Shown piece after piece: positions 24,215 to 30,622 of a stretch of DNA of 60,948 nt. The stretch is taken from assembly GCA_900552915.1 (NCBI GenBank), contig USBS01000001.1:1-60948 (forward strand). The letters are read 5' to 3'. Position 1 is the first letter of the stretch. Each line of letters begins with the position of its first letter. Below the pieces are notes generated by a model. It saw only the letters and a list, made by a program, of their open reading frames with translations, was not told where the DNA came from and searched no databases. Source of the DNA: an uncultured Sutterella sp. (GTDB taxonomy: Bacteria > Pseudomonadota > Gammaproteobacteria > Burkholderiales > Burkholderiaceae_F). The position numbers and the translations under genes are program-made.

Positions 24215-25114
24215 ATGGACAAAACGGAACTGAGTACCCGTTTCACCGACACCATGGCGAAGTTCACGGCCTACTTCGGGAAACACCTGCCCGACGACGT
24301 GCTCGCCAAGCTCAAGGAAATGAGAACGAAGCAGGACACGCATCTTGCGAAAGTCATGTACGACTCGATGTTCACCGACCTTGAACTCGCCGACAAACTG
24401 AACGTTCCTTTCTGCCAGGACACGGGCGTGATCCAGTACTGGATCGAATGCGGCTCCGAGTTCCCGTTGATCGGGCAGATGCAGGAATGCCTCAAGGAGG
24501 CTACGATCCGCGCCACCAAGGAAGCCCCGCTGCGCCACAATGCCGTGCAGATCTTCGACGAAAAGAACACGGGCAACAACACGGGCGTGCGCATTCCCTG
24601 GATTGACTGGGAAATCATTCCGGGATCGGATCAGTGCACGATTCACGGATACATGGCCGGCGGCGGATGCTCGCTTCCGGGCACGGCCAAGGTTCTGATG
24701 CCGGTTGAGGGCTACGAGGGCGTCGTGCGTTTTGTCTTCGACAACATCTGCGATCGCGGCATCAACGCTTGCCCGCCGCTGCTCGTGGGCATCGGCATTG
24801 CCGGTTCCGTCGAAGTCGCCGCCAACCTCTCCAAGAAGGCTCTGATGCGCCCGATCGGTTCTCGCAACAGCAATCCGCGCGGCGCCGAATTCGAACAGAT
24901 CATCGAAAAGGCCCTCAACGACATCAACATCGGTCCGGGCGGCCTCACCGGCGCTATGTCCGTCATGGGCGTTCACGTTGAGCAGGCGGCGCGCCATCCT
25001 TCGTGCCTTGCAGTCGGCCTTTCCGTCGGCTGCTGGGGCCATCGCCGCGCCACCATCCGCTTTAACGCCGACATGTCCTATGAAATGATCTCGCACAAAG
25101 GAGTCACGCTGTGA
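24215..25114 (+). CDS. ttdA: L(+)-tartrate dehydratase alpha subunit
   Basis: With the beta subunit it converts L-tartrate to oxaloacetate using a [4Fe-4S] cluster. 299 residues, class I fumarase alpha domain. Candidate cluster cysteines are Cys67 (PFCQDTG), Cys186 (NACPPLL) and Cys273 (VGCWGHRR), spaced as in E. coli TtdA. GAGGAGAAA precedes ATG 24215. The separate alpha/beta genes and the closeness of the next protein to TtdB favour tartrate dehydratase; a two-subunit fumarase is the main alternative. Confidence 0.85.
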   Translation: MDKTELSTRFTDTMAKFTAYFGKHLPDDVLAKLKEMRTKQDTHLAKVMYDSMFTDLELADKLNVPFCQDTGVIQYWIECGSEFPLIGQMQECLKEATIRATKEAPLRHNAVQIFDEKNTGNNTGVRIPWIDWEIIPGSDQCTIHGYMAGGGCSLPGTAKVLMPVEGYEGVVRFVFDNICDRGINACPPLLVGIGIAGSVEVAANLSKKALMRPIGSRNSNPRGAEFEQIIEKALNDINIGPGGLTGAMSVMGVHVEQAARHPSCLAVGLSVGCWGHRRATIRFNADMSYEMISHKGVTL

Positions 25115-25728
25115 GCAAGAAAATTCTGACCACGCCGATTCGCAGTGAAGACCTCGAAGACATCCGCATCGGCGACATCATTTATCTCAACGGTTATCTC
25201 GTGACCGCACGCGACTGCGCGCACACGCGTCTTGTCAAACACGGACGAAAGATTCCGGTCGATCTCGCAGGCAAGGCGATTTTCCATGCCGGTCCCATCA
25301 TGGTCCCCGATGAAAGCGCCGGCAGCGGCTACCGCGTCGTCTCGATCGGACCGACCACTTCCATGCGCATGGAGAAGTTCGAAAAGGAATTCATCGAGCA
25401 GACCGGCGTTAAGATCATCGTCGGCAAGGGCGGCATGGGTCCCAATACGGTGGCCGGCTGCAGCCAGTACAAGGCTCTGCACTGTGTCTTCCCGGGCGGC
25501 TGTGCCGTACTAGCAGCCCAGTGCGTTGAAGAGGTCGAAGACGTTCAGTGGCCGGAACTGGGCATGCCCGAGTCGCTTTGGGTGATGCGCGTAAAGGAAT
25601 TCGGCCCGCTGATCGTTTCGATCGATACGCACGGCGGAAATCTCTTCGAGCAGAACAAGAAGGTTTTCAACGAACGCAAAGCCCCGATCGTCGAGGAAGT
25701 GATCAAGAAAACCGAGTACATCGACTGA
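25111..25728 (+). CDS. ttdB: L(+)-tartrate dehydratase beta subunit
   Basis: 205 residues. Strongly TtdB-like throughout: KKILTTPIRSEDLEDIRIGD, GPTTSMRMEKFEKEFIEQTG, VGKGGMGPNT, LGMPESLWVMRVKEFGPLIV. It starts at GTG 25111, which overlaps the ttdA stop as GTGA, so the subunits are translationally coupled. The closest characterised relatives as I recall them are enterobacterial TtdB rather than FumA C-terminal domains. Confidence 0.87.
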   Translation: MSKKILTTPIRSEDLEDIRIGDIIYLNGYLVTARDCAHTRLVKHGRKIPVDLAGKAIFHAGPIMVPDESAGSGYRVVSIGPTTSMRMEKFEKEFIEQTGVKIIVGKGGMGPNTVAGCSQYKALHCVFPGGCAVLAAQCVEEVEDVQWPELGMPESLWVMRVKEFGPLIVSIDTHGGNLFEQNKKVFNERKAPIVEEVIKKTEYID

Positions 25729-25783
25729 TGCTCTAGGGCGCGCGAGAGCGCTTCTCGCCTTCCGCGCCCCTTTCCACCGTCAC

Positions 25784-25816
25784 AGCCGCAGTTTGGCATC
25801 AAGTCTGCGGCTTTTT
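25784..25816 (+). terminator. Terminator after ttdB
   Basis: AGCCGCAG / CTGCGGCT stem followed by TTTTTGC; lies between ttdB and the convergent LysR gene. Confidence 0.75.
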
Positions 25817-25828
25817 GCTGCATCGCAC

Positions 25829-26757
25829 CTAGCCGTCGGCGAATTCGCTTTCGGCAACGCGCCGCATCACTTCAATGAGGCTGCGTGCAGCCTTGGACAG
25901 ATAGCCGTCCTTGCGGTAGGCCGCCACCACCATTCGATCGGGCCGAGCCGGTTCAATCGTGAAGTAGCGCACGGGCTGAGCCGGGCGGCAGCGCTTGGCC
26001 AACGTCTGCGTCACAAACGTCGCGCCGAGACCGGCGCTTGCCAGATGCAGCGCCGCTACGGGCGACTCGCTTTCGAGCATCACGCGCGGCGTCGTGCGTG
26101 TCGCACGGCACAAGTCCTCGTAAAGATTGCGGAATTTCTGTCCCTGCTTGATGATGATGAAGGGCTCTCCGTTGAGCCGAGTAAACGGCATGACGGCATA
26201 GCCGCCGCCGGCGGGCTGCGCAACGGTCTTGGCTGCACGCGCCTCCGGACTCATCGCAAGCAGATAGCGCTCGCGGAAAAGTTCGGCATATTCGAGTTCG
26301 GATCGGTATAGCGGCGCGATCACGAGACTCAGATCGGTCACGCCGTCGTAGGCATAGTCTTCAAGCTCCTTTGTGGTGCCTTCGGCAAGCGAGACCGTCA
26401 CGCCGGGATACTCGCGCCGAAAGATCGGCAGCACCTCAGCCAGGAAGAACGTGGAACGATAGTGCGATGAGCCGATCGTGACGTGTCCTCGAACGCCGTC
26501 GCCGATGTCGCAATAAGTCTGGCGCGCTTCTGCCGCAGCTGTTCGATTTCATTTTCCGTCTTCATGAAGCATTCGCCGGCGTATGTAAAGCGCAGCGGCT
26601 TAGCGGAACGGTCAATGAGCTTGGCGCCGACTTCCTGTTCGATGCGATGCAGGAACTGAGAAATAGAAGGCTGCGAAATCTGCAGCACGCGCGCAGCACG
26701 CGAAAACGAACCTTCGGTAACGAGGGCGTTTAAATATCGGTATACGTTGCCCGCCAT
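25829..26757 (-). pseudogene. LysR-family regulator interrupted by a frameshift (TtdR-like by position)
   Basis: The N-terminal HTH (EGSFSRAARVLQISQPSISQFLHRIE) runs from ATG 26757, and the effector domain (VRGHVTIGSSHYRSTFF onwards) continues in the neighbouring frame down to 25829. The change occurs near 26528-26532: a CAGAAGCG on the coding strand would restore one 309-residue LysR protein if one G were added. No other stop or frameshift is seen, so this is a recent lesion, a phase-variable site or a read error. In E. coli a LysR protein, TtdR, activates ttdAB from the adjacent locus. Confidence 0.8.
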
Positions 26758-26820
26758 TGGATAACCTCGGTCGTTGAATAAAGATTTTCGGATGACATGC
26801 CGCTTGACGCGGCGCGCCTT

Positions 26821-27471
26821 TTATCGCTCGGCTGTCGGCTCTTCCTTGGGAGCCGGCGTTTCTGCAGACGCACTCGGCGCCTGCAGCTGCGGCTTATCGT
26901 CCTTACGCTCCTGCTTGTGCTGTTTGCCGCCCAAAAAGCTGAAAAAGCCCCCGCTCTTCTTGGGCTCGGGTTCGGGAGGAAGCTCGGGCGCCGGACCGAT
27001 CTGAGCCTTATCGGCTATCTGCTCAACGCGAAGCGTCAGTTTTTCCAGCGCTTTCTCAACTGCTTCCAATCGCTTTTGAGCATCCTGAGCGCTTGCGGCA
27101 GGCACGGCCACCGCTTCTTTGATTCCCGCAAGGAGTTCCTCGCGATTCTTCGTCATCTCTTGGCGCAAGCTTTCCTTGGTTTGCTCCAGGCGGGACATTT
27201 CCGCATGATCGGCAAGCGACTTATTGGCATTGGCCTCTTTATAGGCGCGGCGAATTTCAACAAGCGTCGATGCCTGCTGCATCAGCGCCCAGGCAATGCC
27301 GAACAGCCACAATCCCCCGAGAATCATCAAAAGGATGAGCCCCAACGGCGCCTGCACCTCGTTAACGATCAAATTCACCGGAACCGGCGCCATGATGCCG
27401 TTCCAGTTGAGAATGAGGAATATCAGCGCGAGCAGGCTCAAAATGGCAAGGACTACAGAGCGCAGCGTCAT
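26821..27471 (-). CDS. LapA-domain (DUF1049) inner-membrane protein with coiled coil
   Basis: 216 residues from ATG 27471. Two hydrophobic segments at the N-terminus (SVVLAILSLLALIFLILNW and APLGLILLMILGGLWLFG) match the LapA_dom family, whose E. coli members help assemble lipopolysaccharide transport. A long charged helical region follows (~90-165), then a Pro/Glu/Lys-rich low-complexity tail. The open frame continues upstream to 27546, but the LapA fold begins at this ATG. Unlike E. coli lapA it is not beside lapB. Confidence 0.65.
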   Translation of the reverse strand: MTLRSVVLAILSLLALIFLILNWNGIMAPVPVNLIVNEVQAPLGLILLMILGGLWLFGIAWALMQQASTLVEIRRAYKEANANKSLADHAEMSRLEQTKESLRQEMTKNREELLAGIKEAVAVPAASAQDAQKRLEAVEKALEKLTLRVEQIADKAQIGPAPELPPEPEPKKSGGFFSFLGGKQHKQERKDDKPQLQAPSASAETPAPKEEPTAER

Positions 27472-27611
27472 AAAACCACCGAAAAAAATCAAAGTCATCC
27501 AAACAAAAGCTGCAGACGGCAAACCCGTCGGCTTTTGCCATAACACGTTGATTATAGGCCGACGAAGTCCTTTCCATTTAAGCCTGACGGTTTAACGTCA
27601 AAGGCAATGCC

Positions 27612-27659
27612 CAAAAACACGCCGCCCCGTCCGTTGAATAACAGCGAACGAGGCGGCGC
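27612..27659 (-). terminator. Terminator after the DASS transporter
   Basis: Minus-strand GCCGCCTCGTTCG / AACGGACGGGGCGGC imperfect stem with TGTTTTTGG tail, 20 bases beyond the stop at 27680. Confidence 0.7.
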
Positions 27660-27679
27660 GAAGCAGATCGGATCAGTTG

Positions 27680-29212
27680 TTATTGAGCCATCGGGATAAT
27701 GCCCGGATCGATAAACATCACTGCGATCGTAATCACGATGATGGAGACGATGTTGAGCCAGAAGCCCGCTCGGAGCATGTCGCCGATCTTGAGGCGGCCC
27801 GTGCCGAACACCATGGCGTTCGGAGGCGTGCCCACCGGCATCATGAAGGCGCAGCTCGTGGCCATCGTGGCACCGATCAAAAGCGACTGCGGGTTGGCGC
27901 CGATCGAGTCGGCCACGGCAGATACCAGCGGCATGAGCGTTGCGGCAAGCGCCGTGTTGGACGTGAATTCGGAAGCAAAGCACGCCAGAGTGGAAACGCC
28001 GCCGACAATTGCCCATTCGGGCAAGCCGCCGAGCGCCACCGCGGCTGCGCCCACTGCGTCGGCTGCGCCCGTGCGCTGGATAGCCGCCGCCATTGCGAGA
28101 CCGCCGCCGAACAATAGCAGCACGTCCCAGGACACACCCTTGGCTGCACTCGACCAATCGAGCGCATGGATGCCCTTCTTGGCGTCAACCGGAATGATGA
28201 AGAGAATGATGCCCGCGGCCATGGCGATCACGGTGTCGCTCATGGGCTTGAGAGGCTTCATGCCGCCGATTTCCAGTCCGCGCAGGACCGGACCGAACGT
28301 CCAGAGCAAAGCAGCAGCAACGAAGACGATCAGCACTGTCCATTCGCCGCGCGTAAGCGGTCCGAGGTGCTTGATTTCGTTGGCAACCCATTCCTTGCCT
28401 CCGGGCAGATCACCCGGCTGATCGCGAAAGAGCACGAAAACAAGCAGCAAGTAGGTCGCAACAATCAGAATAGACATCGTCGGCAGCGAGATCGTCAGCC
28501 AGTCCACAAAGCTTACGGGATCGCCGTAGGTCTGCTCTACAAAGCGCGCAAAGATACCGTTGGGAGGCGTACCGATCAGTGTATAAACGCCGCCGAGAGA
28601 CGCACCGTAGGCCACGCTAAGCAGCAAGCACACGCCGAAATTGCGCTCGGCCTTATCAATGGGTTGATCGACGCGGGTTGAACGCACCACGGCCATCAGC
28701 GCAAGCGCAATCGGAAGCATCATGGCCGCCGTCGCGGTATTGGAAACCCAGGCCGAAAGGAAGCACGTCGCAAGCATGATGCCCAGCACGATCTGCTTGG
28801 GCTTGGTCCCGACGATGCGAATCGTGTGCAGTGCAATGCGGCGGTCAAGACCCCAACGTGCGATGCCGGCAGCGATCAGGAAGCCGCCGAGGAAGAGATA
28901 GATCGTATCGTTGGCGTATTCCTTGAGCGTCTGCGCAGCCGTTCCAACCCCGAAAAGCGGGAAACACACGATCGGCAGAAGCGCGGTGACAGCAATCGGA
29001 ACAGCTTCGGTAAACCACCAGATAGCCATCCAGAGCACCAAGCTCACGCAAGCGCGCGCCGCATGGCTGAGGGCAACGGTGTCGCCCTTGGCGCCGACAT
29101 ACGTTTCGGGAAGAATGAAATAAAGAGCCAGGGCAAGCAAGGGGCCCAGGATGAGAGGGATGACCTTGGACTTGTTGTCCAAGGCGCCGATCTCAATACT
29201 GGATTCGTGCAT
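27680..29212 (-). CDS. DASS-family (SLC13/CitT-like) dicarboxylate transporter, candidate tartrate/succinate antiporter
   Basis: 510 residues, about 11-12 membrane segments. The two SNT substrate-binding motifs are present: WVSNTATAAMMLP in the first half and FTSNTALAATLMP in the second. The family covers Na+-coupled symporters and antiporters such as E. coli CitT and TtdT. Nearness to ttdAB and to a fumarate reductase cytochrome makes a tartrate- or C4-dicarboxylate/succinate exchanger likely, but this is context, not motif evidence. An FNR-type box lies about 120 bp upstream. ATG 29212 follows AGGAGG. Confidence 0.85.
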   Translation of the reverse strand: MHESSIEIGALDNKSKVIPLILGPLLALALYFILPETYVGAKGDTVALSHAARACVSLVLWMAIWWFTEAVPIAVTALLPIVCFPLFGVGTAAQTLKEYANDTIYLFLGGFLIAAGIARWGLDRRIALHTIRIVGTKPKQIVLGIMLATCFLSAWVSNTATAAMMLPIALALMAVVRSTRVDQPIDKAERNFGVCLLLSVAYGASLGGVYTLIGTPPNGIFARFVEQTYGDPVSFVDWLTISLPTMSILIVATYLLLVFVLFRDQPGDLPGGKEWVANEIKHLGPLTRGEWTVLIVFVAAALLWTFGPVLRGLEIGGMKPLKPMSDTVIAMAAGIILFIIPVDAKKGIHALDWSSAAKGVSWDVLLLFGGGLAMAAAIQRTGAADAVGAAAVALGGLPEWAIVGGVSTLACFASEFTSNTALAATLMPLVSAVADSIGANPQSLLIGATMATSCAFMMPVGTPPNAMVFGTGRLKIGDMLRAGFWLNIVSIIVITIAVMFIDPGIIPMAQ

Positions 29213-29327
29213 GATTGCCTCCTAAAAGGATAGGCAACTGTCTTTGAGGGTACGGCAATCTAGGGCCGTTCGACGGTTGCTCGAGGTTATTCTTGTCGAC
29301 TGCCCCATGTTAAGAGCTTGTCGAGTT

Positions 29328-29341
29328 TTGATGTTAATCAA
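29328..29341 (-). promoter_or_regulatory. FNR/ANR-type box upstream of the DASS transporter
   Basis: TTGATGTTAATCAA is a perfect TTGAT-N4-ATCAA palindrome. It is centred about 122 bp before the transporter ATG and lies after the cytochrome b terminator, so it most likely acts on the DASS gene. Confidence 0.72.
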
Positions 29342-29476
29342 CAAGAACTTGAGCTAAAACCCCACAAATACCGGGATAACCCTTATGAATTGCAAATTTT
29401 TTAGGTCAATTTGCAAACCTTACGGGATTACCCCACGACAGCCTTTAGATAGTCCCGCTTAGAGCGGCTCCGGACG

Positions 29477-29510
29477 CAAAAAACCGAACCCCGCGCAAGC
29501 GGAATTCGGT
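29477..29510 (-). terminator. Terminator after the fumarate reductase cytochrome b gene
   Basis: Minus-strand ACCGAATTCCGC / GCGGGGTTCGGT stem with loop TTGC and a TTTTTT tail. It separates this gene from the DASS gene. Confidence 0.85.
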
Positions 29511-29591
29511 CTTTCTGAAAGTTTTTCCAAACGCTCCCCGAGCAAGGAGACTGCAACCCGGGGAGTCGTGCCGCCCTGAGGCAGCCGGAAA

Positions 29592-30377
29592 TTACTTGGC
29601 GTACCAGTTGACGGTCGGCACGTAGCGGGTAGCGGCGTTGCCGGAGTCAACGAGTTCCTTGCCGTAGCTCCAGTAGGTATAGGCCGTCAAGGAACCGCAG
29701 CAGATCATCAGGAAGGCGATCACGAGCATGGCCTTGCGCAGACCGTGAGCGCGGCCCTTGATGACGTCCCACTTAACAGCGAGGCGATACAGGCCGATCA
29801 TGCCGTGCAGTTCGGTCGCAACCAGGAAGATGAGCGTCCAGATCAGGCCGTTGTGATAGGTGTGAACGGACGACAGGTTGGGATCGATTTCGGACGGAGC
29901 CGTGAGCATGCCCATCACGTGCGGGAACACCATGCCGGTAAGGATGATGGCGGTCACGAACTGGATGAACCACAGGGAGGAGTCGGTGTGGTGCACAACC
30001 TTCACGTGAGCACGAATGTCGCGGAACTGCTTGTAGGAGGTCGGGAAGCGGCGAAGAGCGCACAGAGCGTGCAGGATCACGCACAGCGTGATGACGCCGA
30101 CAAAGAGGAAGTGCATCCAAGCCTGTTCATGTTCGAACATGAAGGCGCCGCCGGAGGTCTGGATCAGGTTCCAGAACAGATCCTTGCCGACCTGAATGGA
30201 GCTCGTGAAGGCCATGTGGCAGAACAGGAAGATGCCGAGGATGGCACCGGTGACGGACTGCGTCACGTCAACGTATGCGGGCCACTTGCTTGCGCGCTTG
30301 GCATCCTTGAGGGTCACGCCGGCGATGACTTCGGGGCCGGTGGGGGTATGACCGTACTTGATGTTGTCGGGAGTCAT
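29592..30377 (-). CDS. frdC: Fumarate reductase di-heme cytochrome b subunit (Wolinella FrdC type)
   Basis: 261 residues with five hydrophobic helices. Four histidines (His54, 103, 153, 191) fall at almost the same spacing as the axial heme ligands recalled for Wolinella succinogenes FrdC (44, 93, 143, 182). Glu189 lies two residues before the last ligand, as does Glu180 of the Wolinella E-pathway. The protein would anchor a FrdAB dimer, oxidise menaquinol and reduce fumarate. ATG 30377 follows AAGGAAA; an upstream extension to 30413 is unsupported. frdA and frdB are not adjacent, and a terminator closes the gene, so the subunits must be elsewhere. Confidence 0.85.
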   Translation of the reverse strand: MTPDNIKYGHTPTGPEVIAGVTLKDAKRASKWPAYVDVTQSVTGAILGIFLFCHMAFTSSIQVGKDLFWNLIQTSGGAFMFEHEQAWMHFLFVGVITLCVILHALCALRRFPTSYKQFRDIRAHVKVVHHTDSSLWFIQFVTAIILTGMVFPHVMGMLTAPSEIDPNLSSVHTYHNGLIWTLIFLVATELHGMIGLYRLAVKWDVIKGRAHGLRKAMLVIAFLMICCGSLTAYTYWSYGKELVDSGNAATRYVPTVNWYAK

Positions 30378-30476
30378 AATCGATTTCCTTTTTATTAAAT
30401 TGGCCGCAGGCAAGAGACACCCGCCCTGACCTTGATTTTGATGAGCGAATAATGCTCCTTTCAGACAGTTTTAATA

Positions 30477-30490
30477 TTGATCCAGATCAA
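30477..30490 (-). promoter_or_regulatory. FNR/ANR-type box upstream of the fumarate reductase cytochrome
   Basis: TTGATCCAGATCAA is a perfect FNR consensus palindrome. A -10-like CATTAT lies at 30454-30449 on the minus strand; a start seven bases further places the box near -41.5, the class II activator position. Confidence 0.78.
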
Positions 30491-30622
30491 ATATTCATAG
30501 GTTTGCGCCCGATCAGTTTTATCTTCGCGAAGGCGTTTTGAGGGTTATCACTAATAAGAAACCCCATTATTTCGATTCAAAATCCACAAAACAAAGGGTT
30601 AACCCTTAATTTTGCGAAAAAT

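Larger units (their letters stand above)
29213..29591. other. Intergenic region between frdC-like gene and DASS gene
   Basis: 379 bp without a gene. Holds the terminator of the cytochrome b gene (29477-29510) and the FNR-type box (29328-29341), plus the DASS promoter, whose -10 I cannot place with confidence. Confidence 0.6.
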
